From Blepharisma stoltei (taxonomy: Eukaryota > Ciliophora > Heterotrichea > Heterotrichida > Blepharismidae): a stretch of DNA of 64,000 bases. The notes under the pieces were generated by a model. It made no database searches. It saw only the letters and a list, made by a program, of their open reading frames with translations, and was not told where the DNA came from. Of this stretch, positions 1 through 12,004 are shown in pieces (position 1 is the stretch's first letter; each line of letters opens with the position of its first letter). The position numbers were made by a program, and so were the translations under genes. The stretch spans positions 682,001-746,000 of the forward strand of contig CAJZBQ010000017.1 in assembly GCA_914767885.1 (NCBI GenBank), read 5' to 3'.

Positions 1-114
1 TATATGTCAATGAGCATCCTATATAATTTTTATCTTAAATAATACTTTGAATTCTTTATTAAGACTCTTTATTAATATAAAATATTTCAAGTTTTTACTA
101 TCCTTATGTCAGTA
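1..114. other. 3' part of an IES cut by the window edge
   Basis: Gene 6 has an IES at the matching codon (33169-33280). Sequence before about 113-115 does not align to any paralog, and coding homology begins at TAT 115-117. The right TA is at 113 or 115; the left end lies outside the window. Confidence 0.6.
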
Positions 115-3100
115 TATATTATTTTTGGGAATTCTGAACACTCATTGGCTTATCAAATCGTTATATTTTTAGAAGCATTGTACTTTTTCTATATATGCGT
201 CCAATCAGGGCAGTATTTTAATATAATAGAAAACTCTATTCAGGCTTGCAAGCTTGCGATAATTGCTTCAATCTTATTATTTTTCATTTTTGCACAAATT
301 ATGGACAGTGCTCTGATAATAACGTATTTTACACTGTTCATAGAACCAATTGTTATATATTTGACTGCCAGAATAATATTCATAATGGCTTATAATTGGC
401 ATTTAAAGTAATTTCTTAAAATAATTATCTAAAAAAAATTGCAATTGACCTAATTTTCTTTATGTTAATTGATGGGGAATATTATATAATATCATGGCTT
501 AATTTTGATATTAGTATATTATAGATAATTTATGACCCGAGCCTTAATCTATCTTAATAAAAACAAAACTTCAAAATAATTTACTCTCCAAAAGCATACA
601 CAAAAAATATCAAAATATGTCAAATAATAAAAATCTTCCAAGAAATCAGTATGAATTTGAAAGAAAATATCGCCACTTGCTGATTGACAAGAGCATTTGT
701 GAAAAATCAGAAGTTTTGCATTTATTTTTAAAATTTTGAAGAGAAAGTCAGTTTACAAAAGACAAACTATTTGTGATATGGGAATTCAATTTTTGCCTTG
801 ACATTATGAATGACGAAAGACTAGCCAGAATAAAACTCTCAAAAATTGCCAATGCCAAACCCTCATTTGAAGGAGATATACAAGAATGAAGGCTATTTAA
901 TTGGCTTGTAAGAAAAAAACACATATCATTTCCTGATACAAGTTATTTGGAATATTTAAAAGAATTCAGCAGAACCAGAAGCCAAGACGAAGAGCTCTGC
1001 ATGATTTTGTCTGAGCTCCAGGCAGAATTCTCATTAAAAGTCCCTAGGATCCAGAAATTGGTAAATTTGGCAAGGAGATCGGCCCAGCATATTTTATATG
1101 TGTCAGATGGGTATAAAAATTTGATAGAAAAATACAAAAAATTGGAGTCTTATGAAATATATTCAAGCTATCTCAGTGATATTTTGAGTGACCAAGAAGA
1201 AGCAAAATTTATTATCAGAAAGAAAAACGGGATTAATTTTTTTAATGTTCATAGTGAAGATAAAGGATTGGAAAGCTATGGCAAAGATTTAGCAACTATC
1301 CTAGTGTCTTGCTCAGATGAGTCTTTTGGGAGTATTGTATATATCAATGAAAAGGCTGCGCAGCTGCTTAAAGCGTCAATAGGAAATATTATGGGATCTT
1401 CTATTATGAACTATATTCCTCAGCCATATGACAAAATGCATGAAAATTTCATGAGAAATTTTATTCTGTTTTTAAACTAATTTACCAACGCAAATTTTTT
1501 TTAATTTTCTATACAAATTTTGAGCCATAATAACTTAAAAATTACTATAGCTTAGTATATACTTGAATGTAGCTCAATAGAACTGTCCTCTCACAGTAAA
1601 CTATTTTTCCAGAGCCACGCTGGATTTATAGTAGAAAGCAGTTTTTTAATCAAATTGACCGCTTTTCACAATTGTTCGTATTTCCTAATATCTTTCAAGC
1701 CTAGAACCAATATAAGAGAAATAGCCTTGGTTTCTAACGAAGGCTATATAATTGCGCATAGTGAGATGTTTTCGTTTTACCTAACAAATGAAGTCAAAAT
1801 TATAAAAAATAAAAATTTATCAGAAGTTTTGCCTCTTGGCGATATAGAAAAAATGAAGGATTTTGAGCCATGGCTGCTCCCATATAAAGACCGAGAATTG
1901 ATTCTGCTTAAAATCAAAAAAGCTATAAAAAACTCATCTCTTAATATCGGTTCCTTCACACGACGACTATTTCATAACGACTATTTTTTTTTTGGCCTAT
2001 TTTTTTTTTGGCCTATTCTTTTTTGGCCTATTTTTTTTTGGCCTATTTTTTTTTGGCCTATTTTTTTTTGGCCTATTTTTTTTGGCCTATTTTTTTTTGG
2101 CCTATTTTTTTTTGGCCTATTTTTTTTGGCCTATTTTTTTTGGCCTATTTTTTTTTGGCCTATTTTTTTTTTTGGCCCTATTTTTTTTTGGCCTATTTTT
2201 TTTGGCCTATTTTTTTTGCCTAGCCTCATTCATGAAGCTGCTGAGAGGACTACAACCTGATTAAAAAAAACAGAGACCTTTCCTTACGCGATTAATATTG
2301 AGTAAATTAAGTTAAAAACTCCTAATTAAACCTAAAATTCTCGAAATTTTAAAAGCAATGAATTAGTATTCATGGAGTAAGAAATCTGTTAAGGGTGCAT
2401 TTTTTGTTGGTTAAATCGTTTAAAACACATTAAAAATTAGATTTAAAACAATTAGTATGGAATTATGCCCAAATATTAGTAAAAAATAGTTAAAAAATTG
2501 TCAAAAAAAAGGCCAAAAAAATAGGCCAAAAAAAAATAGGCCAAAAAAAAATAGGCCAAAAAAAAATAGTCGTTATGAAATAATCGTCGTGTGAAGATAC
2601 GCTTAATATCATTATCCTGATCCACGATGCAAATGAAATTAAAAAATGGAAAGAAGGGGAACCTCACGATATTCTTACGCATTTAAAATCATTTCAAATG
2701 CTTGAAGACGATGACGAAACTAATAAACCAACGCTAAGCCCAATAAATCCAAAAGCTTTACGTGAAGTATACTTTTTCAATTAATTTTTGCTATATAAAA
2801 TACTTTTTATTATTTACTGAAAAATTCACATAAATTGCCATAAAATTCCAAACAATTACCGATTTTCCTATTACCACAAAAGTCATGGACAAGTCTGACA
2901 CAGACATTTTCTCCCCCTCACATGGGGATTTTCACGAAAAAACCTTCCAATCAAGTGAAGCTTTTGAGAAAAAATCAAATTCATCAAAATATTCCTCATC
3001 AAAAAGCACAGGAAATGATTTATTAAACCGCGCAAATATGCTCATATTTAACACCAAGCGAAAAATAAGAGTATTGCAGCTAGTTCTGTTTTTAGTCGTA

Positions 3101-5747
3101 ATAAATATTTAGATGTCGTCAGTCATAATCACAGTTGCTGCAATTCTTGTCTATATGGAAAACGACGTGTCTCATACAAATGCATTAACTCCCCCCCCCC
3201 CCCCTCCGTGAGCGAACAAAACCATTAGAAAAATCGCCATTTTTTGACCAAAAACCCACCCTCCGTGAGTGAACAAAAATTTTTTTAATAGAAAAAATTT
3301 TAATGGAAAAAAAAATTTTGATATATAAGTGATAATTAGTATAATGAAATCTAGAGCTAATTCTGTTTAATTTTAAACAAATTGCATTTTAAAACATAAA
3401 TTTTGCAAATTAAATTAATATTTGCTTTCCAATTTTTGCAAATTAGGATTTTTTTAAATTTCGAAAACAATATTTTTTATAAAATTTATATATAAATTGT
3501 TTTTAAAAAAAAAAATTAACCCCCCTCCGTGAGCGAACAAAAAAAATTTTGTTCGCTCACGGAGGGGGGGGGGGGGAGTAAGCTCTTTTAAGAATTTTGG
3601 GCAGCTTGTATATGATTTTGGGTATTCTGCAGATTTATCATTAACATTGGACACATTAATTAAAAATAAAAGTTCTGAAGAAAATATAAATACTGCAATA
3701 GATAATTTGCAAAATCTTGTACAAGACTTAGAAAACCTACAAAATTCCCTTTTTGACGATTTTAAACGATGGGATTATTGTAAAGTTCATAAAATTTCTG
3801 ATTCATCAATAATCCCGATTTGGAATTTTGATCAAAAACAGCCGGTAATTGCTTATCAAAATTTATATGACGCTGTTACAGGCTTTATTTCTAATGTGAT
3901 CTATATTTAGGGAAAAAGCCTGATTTCTTCTGTTAATGAAAACTATGAAAATAACGCAAAATTTTTATTTATTAATGGATTAGGAAATATGTTTTGGAGT
4001 TCAGCTTTTATTATGGAAGGATTAGTGGATTGTGAAGCTGAAAGAGTCAGGGATTCTGGAAATAATATTAATATTCTTTTAATATGTGGATTTTTGACTT
4101 TAGGGATGCTGGTTTTTGTAATTATAGGGTATATTATTCTTGTGTCAAAAAAATATGACGAATTTTGGAATTTCATTTTAAATCATGCCCAGTGGCAAAT
4201 GTTTAGGCTGAGATGTAGAGCTATAGATAGATTAGCTACCACACATGGGGTAGAAAATACTATGGAGGCAGCTGTAGATGAAAAAAGGATAGCTGGAATT
4301 ACTCGAAAAATAAAAAGCACTATTTATTTACAATACACATGAAAAGTGATGCTGTTTTTTGGTATTGCAGCTTCTTATTATTTATTAATTTTCAATTACT
4401 TATACCCCAATCTTGATACTGCTATGACAAACCGCCCAGAATTACTAACTCCCCTCCCTCCGTGAGTGAACAAAACCATTAGAAAAATCGCTATTTTTTG
4501 CCCAAAAACCCACCCTTCGTAAGTGAACAAAAATTTTTTTAATAGAAAAAATTTTTATTGAAAAAAATTTAGATATACAAATGATAATTAGTATAATGAA
4601 ATCTAGAGCTAATTCTGTTTTTAATTTTAAACGAATTGCTTTTTATTTGCTTTCCAATTTTTGCGAATTAGGATGTTTTTAAATTTCGAAAAAAAATATT
4701 TTTTATAAAATTTATATATAAATTTTTTTTAAAAAAAACAAAATTAACCCCCTCCGTGAGTGAACAAAATTTTTTTGTTCACTCACGGAGGGGGGGGGAG
4801 AGTAAATAATTTCATAGTAAGAAAAGCCCTTCTATCAAGATCAGCTGTTTTCTCTAAAGAAATTTATTATGAATATACCTATTTCCTTTCCCCAAAACTA
4901 TATGGTTTCTCGAACTCGAAAAGTATTGAAAATTGAACTATAAATTTATTAAAAGACAAAAATAATGAAATTAAGGATGGAAAATATTTTGATTTAATTT
5001 CTTCAGAATTAAAGCAAAAATTGTATGAAAAAAATAACTCGACTATTGAAATTTTAAGCGAAGGGACTCAAGCGGCGATTGGTGTTATAATTGCAGATAT
5101 TGAAAATTATGAAAATTTAGGAGCTTTAGACAATAACAATATTTTTGACTTTTCGAAAAAAGTTAAAGCAATCCAGGATCAAATTTGAGAGGAGTTTCAT
5201 TTGGCTGATAGAGACTCAAAATATATTATAAACAGTCAGCTTGCTACGATTATAAATACAACAATCATTTATTCTATTGCTGTATGTGCCTTGTTTTTCT
5301 TTTATTATTTTCCATATTTAAATCTCCAAATCAAGCAATTACAGCTGTTTTCAGTTCTGCCAAGAATTTTAACCTTACTCTCTCCCTTAAATTGGAATAA
5401 AATATTGGTAAAGTTTCGATAATTTAAGCTACTTTATGTGGGAACGAAATTGTTTTCAATAGGAAATTTTTATAGATGAAAATATTAATTTTATAAAATT
5501 AGTTTCACCTAATTTAATAGATAAAATGTAAGTAGATACTATTTAACAGTTTTCACGCTGAATAATTATTTTTTTTTAATTATTTCTTTTATAGAAATAA
5601 ATTGAAATCCAAACTATTCTGCTCAATTTCTATGTTTATAGAGAAAAAAATTAAATATTTTTTTTTTTTAAAAAACAATTATCTCCGTTAAATTATAATA
5701 GGGATTTTTTGTTTCAATTAAAAAGGGAAGAGTTAGAGATTGATTAA
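1..5747 (+). CDS. Gene 1: PAS-domain multipass membrane protein, 5' truncated by window start
   Basis: Paralog of genes 2-9; the window opens inside an IES, and coding sequence starts at about 115 (YIIFGNSEH). Coding pieces after removal of the IESs listed separately: 115-390, 608-1461, 1558-1941, 2604-2767, 2841-3097, 3113-3185, 3579-3895, 3911-4445, 4803-5375, 5734-5747. These sum to 3447 nt, an exact multiple of three. Two 15-nt introns lie at 3098-3112 and 3896-3910; the second starts GTGATC. TGA is Trp, for example at 738-740 and 886-888. The protein holds the end of the N-terminal membrane block, the conserved NQYEFERK and DERLARIKLSKI stretches, a PAS domain (VYINEKAAQLL through QPYDKMHENFM), a Ser-rich linker and the C-terminal membrane block with ADRDSK before the last segment. 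The true end is LTLEID then TAA at 5745-5747, visible only after excising 5376-5733. Function not established. Confidence 0.85.
391..607. other. IES, 217 bp, TA-bounded
   Basis: TA at 391-392 and 608-609. Joining gives MAYQNMSNNKNLPRNQYEFE, which aligns with the gene 6 segment ending INQYEFE. Extremely AT-rich, no recognised element inside. Confidence 0.85.
1462..1557. other. IES, 96 bp, TA-bounded
   Basis: TA at 1462-1463 and 1558-1559. The junction restores MRNFILECSSIELSSH, matching gene 6 MRNFILQCDSISLSTH residue for residue in length. Confidence 0.87.
1981..2219 (+). repeat. Tandem array of GGCCTA plus poly-T, about 15 units
   Basis: Units of GGCC TA followed by 8-11 T, about 14 nt each, with small length changes and a GGCCC variant near 2175. 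It is the inner extension of the left inverted repeat. Open frames across it encode only Phe/Leu/Ala/Tyr/Trp runs and are not genes. Confidence 0.95.
2504..2572 (-). repeat. Inverted short copy of the GGCCTA/poly-T array, 4 units
   Basis: TAGGCCAAAAAAAAA units in opposite orientation to 1981-2219. They lead into the right terminal inverted repeat, so the element can fold into a long hairpin with unequal arms. Confidence 0.9.
2768..2840. other. IES, 73 bp, TA-bounded
   Basis: TA at 2768-2769 and 2841-2842. Joining gives REVKFQTITDFPITTKVMDK, which aligns with gene 6 EVKFHSMNSQSTSTKLVEK. Without removal the frame stops at once. Confidence 0.85.
3186..3578 (+). mobile_element. MITE-like IES, CTCCGTGAG family, copy A (393 bp)
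   Basis: Starts TA-ACTCC-C(n)-TCCGTGAGCGAAC and ends with its inverse, G(n)AG-TA. The word occurs again in direct orientation about 70 bp inside and just before the 3' end, where it forms a hairpin with the terminal copy. Removal gives NALSSFKNFGQLVYDFG, matching gene 6 NALSSFRHFGDLIYEFG. Confidence 0.92.
4446..4802 (+). mobile_element. MITE-like IES, CTCCGTGAG family, copy B (357 bp)
   Basis: Same layout as copy A. TA at 4446-4447 and 4803-4804; removal gives LLNNFIVRKALLSRS, as in gene 6 LLNNFIIRRSLLSRS. Confidence 0.92.
5376..5733. mobile_element. IES of a second end family, CTCCCTTAAAT (358 bp)
   Basis: The left end TACTCTCTCCCTTAAATTGG and right end AAAAGGGAAGAGT-TA are inverse of each other. 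The same ends occur at 42792-43113. Removal gives the gene end LTLEID-stop, parallel to PTQIDY in gene 6. Confidence 0.82.
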
Positions 5748-5802
5748 AATTATAAAATATATATTTCCTGCTATTTTTTCTCTAATTTATTATAATACAT
5801 TG

Positions 5803-5952
5803 CATTAATTATGGATTGCGTTCTACACGTGGAAAAAAATTATTCCATGTGTGGCACCAAACTCTACACACACGAGAATGACTCCAAAATATGGATCATG
5901 GTTCTGTATGTGGAATAGTTCCTCCACCTGTGGAGCCGAATCATTAATTATG
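5803..5952. mobile_element. Small element with 11-bp direct repeats, relative of the CACGTG hairpin elements
   Basis: The direct repeat CATTAATTATG is at 5803-5813 and 5942-5952. The body (5814-5941) carries degenerate CACGTGG / CCATGTGTGG / CACACGAGAATG pieces like those in 47381-47556 and 58055-58265. Confidence 0.65.
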
Positions 5953-6452
5953 TCAATGAACTATATATATTTAAATAAATATAATTAAATTAAGAAAATT
6001 TTTCGCTGACTAATGTCAAATGAGTCTGAATTCGCAAATTATTAATTTTTTTCTGCTAAATTTTAGAAAGCCTCAAAATTCGATCAAAAAATTACCCTAA
6101 TCAAAAATTATTACAATAAATTAAACGCAAAAATTTTATAGAGAAATTGAGTCCATGATAAGTTTTATAGCATTATTCACTTTATTAACTCGTTTAGGAT
6201 TATGGTAAATTAATTTATTTGTATGATAATATGATTTATTTAAAAATTTAATTTCAAAATCGATATCTCAAATAAGAAATATTGAGTGAATTAGAAAATT
6301 GTTAAAAAAATTGATTAAATAATTATTAGATGGAACAATTATTTGGATTTAATAAATAATGAAAATTGTTTATATATATCAAATTACAGATTCAAATGCA
6401 ATATAGTTAAAGATTTGTCGATCGATTTCCAGAATAAGTCACTTATGTTAAA

Positions 6453-6700
6453 CTTTCCATATTTAATCTCCAAATAAAGTATCTCAATTTATTTTAGTCT
6501 AATAAGAATTTAGCTGACAGAAATTGCTTTAAGTCTTTAATTATAATATTCAATCAGTCATTGATAAGTTTATGAGCTTTAACAGATATGAGTCTATTAT
6601 AAATTCCCAGGCCAACCTCAATGTGGCATCTGTTTAATGAGAAACTAAAATTTTCTCCGACTCAAAAATCATAGACAGGCTTTGTAGCTCTCTTTCATAC
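6453..6700 (+). pseudogene. Decayed 3' ends of the gene family
   Basis: 6453-6514 aligns at the nucleotide level with the last coding bases of gene 1 (CCATATTT-AATCTCCAAAT). Around 6590-6635 the frame reads ESIINSQANLNV, like DSKSIIDSQVNVI in gene 8, and near 6657 it reads SDSKIID. Order and frames are scrambled, so these are relics of at least two tail copies. Confidence 0.6.
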
Positions 6701-6726
6701 TGAGGAAAGAAGAATGTATGTTAGAT

Positions 6727-6768
6727 CCTTATGAGGGCCAGGGATTCTCAATCCCTGACCTTATAAGG
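6727..6768. repeat. Perfectly placed hairpin
   Basis: CCTTATGAGG...AGGGATT / AATCCCT...CCTTATAAGG around a CTC loop. Context is noncoding. Confidence 0.7.
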
Positions 6769-7309
6769 GCAAATTTACTAACTAATTTAAATTTTATTCT
6801 TAATTTTTGATAGTAATTCAATTATTGCAACTGTTCGTATAAAAAGTAAATCATTTTCTGTTCCCCATATAGGAATTTTTACCAAGATAATAAATTAATA
6901 TCGAGATCTTTTTGCTAATAATACTTTAATTTTAAAGCCTACACAGCCGATGCTTAATTCCTGATATAGATTTATTTAGTATTTAAAATAATAGCTCTTT
7001 TAAGGTCTAAGTTGCTCAGAATATTCAAGAACTGAAACATTTATTAAAATTGATATAAAAAATTTATTCGTGCAAGTTCTATTTAAATCGTCCTTTAAAT
7101 ATCTCCTAGTAAACAATAAAAGATTAATAGCTAATTAATATATTTTGCAAAACATATATCAGAAAGTAGTTTTTCATTTAACACAAACATATTGACGTAT
7201 TCAAAACTAATTAATTAATGTTTTACTATATCCTGCATCTTAGAAACTTTTCTAGATAGCAAAATTATCTCTAGGTGTAGCAGCCAACCCATTTTATATA
7301 AAATTAATC

Positions 7310-10300
7310 ATGTCTTTCGAGTTTCATATTGACCAGAAAGAAAGTGTCCAATATAGCGATTTCCTGACACAATCACTATTTTCAAGCAAAATTAAAACTT
7401 ATTTTTATGGGTTCTTAGGAAGTCTTTTCAAAATCAAATATCATATAAAAACCAAGCCGAGAGTCCAAATGCTTTATGAAGTCATAATAAATTCTGTCAT
7501 GACTTTGCAACTAACAACCTTAGTATGATATCCAGATTTGGGTATTGAGGGGTGGGCATCATATAAGATATTTTGAAAATGATTAGGAATTGTAAGCTAT
7601 GATCAAGTTTGTGCTTCTTGAAACATAATGGGTTTTTGCTTTTATGGAACTTTAGTTTTATTAGCAATTTGCATAGGCTCATTTTGGATTTTTGGGACTT
7701 ATATATATTTTAAAAAAGAACCCCCAGTGTTTTTAGCAGGCTTTCCACAAAAAATCGCATTTTTTTTAACATCAGTCTGTCTTATTCCAAGTACAATGAT
7801 TTCGCTTATGGTATTAAGATATTCTTTTATACCAAAAGAAGGCGTTGAAGAATATGATGGATTTTCATCAGGAGGAACTATAAATTTTGGAATTCCTGGA
7901 GCAATTTTTTCAATTATCTGTATAATCTCATTAGTGGTTATCAGTGTTTTTTCTGAGCTATTTACTTGTGATATTAAACATTCCCATAGCAACACAAATC
8001 TTAAAGCAAGATCTTCAGCTGCTTTGGATTTTCAAAGAAGATGATTTTATGTGTTTATGTGCTTTGCCTACACAATTTTTAGTGATTCAAATATCATAAT
8101 TCATCATATTATTTCAGCAATGTATTCCATTTACTTATTCATAAAAAGCATAGTTGTCTTACAATATTATAATGTATTTGAAAACTCTATTCAAGCATGT
8201 GAGCAGGCTTCAATTTCAATGACTCTTTTGATTTTTATGCTTATTTAGAAATTTTGTTAAAGATGCCCTTATTTTTATATTAGATTTTAAAAAAATTTTA
8301 ATATTTTTTCAGCCACAAGTTTAAGACAAAAACTATTCTGCAAAAAAAATTTACGTTCCAGAATATTTTTGGGCAGATAATGGATAACGCTATGATAACA
8401 GTGTTCTTCACCCTCTTTCTGCAGCCTCTAGTATTATTCTTTACATTTACAATTACAAAGAAAAATTACCAAAATTTGCCCGAAATTGGAACAACAAATA
8501 TAAGAAATCAGTTCGATTTTGAGCGAAAATTCAGGCATTTGCTAATTGATAATAGTCAAGAGAATAAAGAAAAAGTTTTAAATTTATTCAAAGAATATTG
8601 AAATTTAAGCTTAGTCCTTAAAGACAAAATATTTATTATATGAGAGTTTTATTATTGCCTTTATTTAAAAGACGAAAGATTAGCAAGAATAAAATTATCA
8701 AAAATCTCAAGCGTAAATTCCTCAATTGAAGGAGATATCCAAGTATGAAGAATTTTTAAATGGTTGGCAAAAAGTAAATATAAGCCATTTCCAGATGTAA
8801 ATTATTTACAATATTTAAAAGAGCTCGGCAGTGTTAAAAAGTTTGACGAAGAATTATGCCTCGTTCTTGTTGAATTGCAAGCAGAATTTTCATTAAGATC
8901 ACCACGAATAGACAAGCTTATTAAATTAGTTAATAAAACTTCAACTAGTATCAAAGAAACATCAGAGCGCTATAAATCACTAATAGAAAAACACAAAAAT
9001 TTTGAAAGCTATGACCTATATGCAAGCTTTTTAGACAATATAACAGGAAACCATGAAGAAGCCAATTTAATTAATAGGAAAAAAAACAATATAAGCCACT
9101 CTCAAAAATATGACGACAATCGGCTAGAAAAGTACGGAAAAGGGGTTGGGGTTATTCTTGTCTCTTGCGCAGCAGAGTCTTTTGGGTCTATTGTATACCT
9201 TAATGAAAAAGCTGCAACTACTTTGAAAACTTCGATATCAACGATCCATGGGTCTTCTATCATGACTTTTATTCCTCCTCCTTATGATATTTCTCATGAA
9301 AAATTGATGAAGAAGTTTATTTTTGACTGCATATCAACCCAGGTCTCATGCCATCAAGATTTGGTGTTCCAGTGCACTGATGGATTTTTATTAGAATGTG
9401 ATACATTAATCAAATTATCAGCATTTCATAATTCAGCTTATTTTTTGATTTCATTTAAGCCGAAAAAGACATCAAGGCACATTGCTTTGGTATCAGATGA
9501 AGGATTTATAATTTCTCATTCAATTTCGTTTCCTTACTATTTTTCTAATGAAAAAAGCTTAAGAAATCGGCTAATTTTAGAAATCATCCCAGATTTTCCT
9601 AATTTAAAACAAGATATTCCTTCGGTTTTTAGCTATAATGGAAAAGAAATTGGTCTAGTGAGCATAAAACGAGAAATTAAATTAAAAACGCTGAATTATT
9701 TATTAGTAATTCATGACTCTGATGAGTTAGTTAAGTGAAAATTAACAGGAGATAAAGAAATTCAAGAAATTGACCATACTAGTAAAATTCCTGATGAAAT
9801 GGATTTGTCAATATCAAAAGAGTTCAAAAAAAGTGATAAAGAGCTAAAACTACCTGAAATGGCAATTTCAAGAAGAATGGTAAAATTGAGTTCAATTTTA
9901 CCTCATAAGCTTGATAGCGTAAATGTTATAGATAATGAAGAAATTAAAGAAGAAGGAAAAGCGGTAAGCAATGAATCCTCAAAGCATTCCTCAACAACTT
10001 CAAGCTCTATAAACTCCAGATTTTCAAAAAAATTGCTTTTAGAATCAAAAAGCAAAATCAGAGTTTTGCAATGGGTTTTATTTTTTGGGGTAAATATTAT
10101 TTAGATGGCTTCAACGCTCGCTTGTGTTATAGGGATTTTAGCTTATATGGCAAGCGATATAACCCACACAACAGCTATGAGTGCTTTCAGTCGCCAAGGA
10201 AACATTTTATTTGATTTAGGATATCTATCAGATTTAAGCAGAACACTTGATAGAGGAAAATTACTGAACGCAGGAGCATCTACATTGAACGTTTATTATA

Positions 10301-12004
10301 ACTATGTTGGAAATCTTACAGCCACAATAGAAAATCTTCAAAACTACTTATTGGATGATTTTCGACAGTGGAGCTATTGTCCATATTCAATAATAATTAG
10401 TGAACCAATTATGCCTCAATGGAACTTTGATAAGGCTTCTCCAGAAATTCTATATAAAAATTTTTATGATACAATTTCAGATTTTATTTATGCAGTATTT
10501 TTTATATAGGCAACAAACTTAGTTGACGATATGCAAAAAAACAGAACCTATTCAAACCATATTAAATTTATTGCAGCGAATGGGCTTGGCTTCACTTTTG
10601 ATTACGTAAATAGGACAATGAATGAAATTGTAAACTGTGAAGTAAATAGAGTAAAAAGCACAGGACTAAAAATAAGTGCATTATTAATTTTTGGATTCGG
10701 CACGCTTGGAGTTCTAATGCTAATTATAAGTGGATATATTATGCTGGTATCAAGGCAGCATGATCAATTCTGAAATTTTGTGCTTGAAAAAGCTCAGTTT
10801 TCTTTGGTTCAATTAAAAGTATCATCCATTGATAGGCTTTTTATTGTGCATGGGATTGATTTTCAATCAGAGACGATATCCCAACCAAAAAACTCCAAAA
10901 GAAAAATTTATTCAAAATTACATAAAAAATACATATGAAGGCTTTCTTTATTTTTTATCATTGTTGCATCTTATTATTTATTGATTTATTGCTATTTATA
11001 CCCAAGTTGTGAAAAAAATATGATAAATCGACCACAGCTGCTAAATAATTTCAATATTAGAAGGTCTTTGCTATCAAGAATGACTGTATGGGCGAGAGAA
11101 ATATCCACTCCTTATTTAACCAATCTTTTGCGCAAACATTATCCATTCGAGAATCCTTCACATTTACTGGACTTTACCTTACTCCCCCCCCTCCGTGAGT
11201 GAACAAAACCATTAGAAAAATCCCTATTTTTTTGCCCAAAACCCACCCTCCGTGAGTGAACAAAAATTTTTTTATGGAAAAAAAATTTGATATATAAATG
11301 ATAATTAGTATAATGAAATCTAGAGAGCTAATTCTGTTTGATTTTAAACGAATTGCTTTTTAAAACATAAATTTTATAAATTAAATTAATTTTTGCTTTC
11401 CAATTTTTGCGAATTAGGATTTTTTTAAATTTCGAAAAAAATATTTTTTATAAAATTTATATATATATATAAATTGTTTTTTAAAAAAAAAATTAACCCC
11501 CCCTCCGTGAGTGAACAAAATTTTTTTGTTCACTCACGGAGGGGGGGGGAGTTAGAGGAATTAAATTTAAAAACTGAAGAATTAAAAAACGAAGATTTTT
11601 TAATTTTAATGTCTGATGATTTAAAGGAAAAAATGTTTGAAAAAGGAAATAGCACTCTGCTAAATCAGCTTTTTTATGGAACAGATGCTTCAGTTACTTC
11701 TATAAAAGACCTAATTTACTATATAAAATATTGAGGATCCACACAATCAGGCCAGCTTGTCCCAACTTTGAATAAAGTCGCAGTAGTTGAAAATGTGATT
11801 GGTGAAGAATTTTTAGTAGCTGACAAAGACTCCAAGGACGTGATAAATGGGCAATTAAGTGTAATTATTTATACCACGGTTATTTACTCGTTCGCTGTGA
11901 TTTTTTTGTATTTTATTTATTATCTTCCTTATTCGAGGAATCAAATAAAGCAGATGGATATGTTTGAGATTTTGCCAACAATTTTGACTATGGAGTCTGG
12001 GTAG
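7310..12004 (+). CDS. Gene 2: PAS-domain multipass membrane protein, complete (1387 aa)
   Basis: Start ATG 7310 (MSFEFHIDQKES), stop TAG 12002-12004. IESs 8236-8363 and 11180-11552 and 15-nt introns 10090-10104 and 10495-10509 leave 4164 nt, in frame throughout with TGA as Trp (for example 7527). Approximate order: membrane segments between residues 50 and 340 with the conserved loop CDIKHSHSNTNLKARSSA; helical cytosolic region with DERLARIKLSKIS near 410; PAS domain about 570-690 (IVYLNEKAATTLK, PPPYDISHEKLM); Ser/Lys-rich linker 780-880; membrane segment about 886-905 right after intron 1; outer loop; segments about 1067-1095, 1157-1180 and 1338-1362. The PAS call rests on the N-x-x-A/G-x-x-L core. 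The region before it resembles the TmcB/TmcC repeat proteins described in ciliates and Dictyostelium; that naming is from memory and less sure. Ligand and partner unknown. Confidence 0.88.
8236..8363. other. IES, 128 bp, TA-bounded
   Basis: TA at 8236-8237 and 8364-8365. The junction restores LLIFIFGQIMDNA, identical to gene 3. No internal structure recognised. Confidence 0.88.
11180..11552 (+). mobile_element. MITE-like IES, CTCCGTGAG family, copy C (373 bp)
   Basis: TA at 11180-11181 and 11553-11554; terminal hairpin at the 3' end. Removal gives LDFTLEELNLKTEEL, parallel to LLLSTLDELNKKSKE in gene 3. Confidence 0.92.

Larger units (their letters stand above)
1942..2603. mobile_element. IES made of an inverted-repeat DNA element with 9-bp target duplication
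   Basis: The direct repeat CTTAATATC stands at 1940-1948 and 2602-2610, and the element is 1949-2601. The ends are inverted repeats: TTCACACGACGACTATTTC near 1953 and its reverse complement, with one mismatch, near 2579-2597. They continue inward into arrays of GGCCTATTTTTTTT. The TA inside the duplication supplies the IES boundaries. Removal gives SLNIIILIHDANEIKKW, matching gene 6. A 9-bp duplication with long terminal inverted repeats is usual for Mutator-like elements, but no transposase is present, so class membership is inference. Confidence 0.85.
5748..7309. other. Spacer between genes 1 and 2
   Basis: AT-rich, with no intact gene. It holds a small flanked element (5803-5952), decayed tails of the gene family (6453-6700) and a hairpin (6727-6768). 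The stretch just before 7310 should hold the gene 2 promoter, but I recognise no motif. Confidence 0.6.

Noticed and set aside
1981-2219. CRISPR-like spaced repeat
   Set aside because: Units are contiguous with no unique spacers, and the genome is that of a ciliate.
1655-2264. Open frames encoding long Phe/Leu/Ala/Trp repeats
   Set aside because: They are translations of the GGCCTA/poly-T array in an eliminated element; only the first part (to about 1941) is gene 1.
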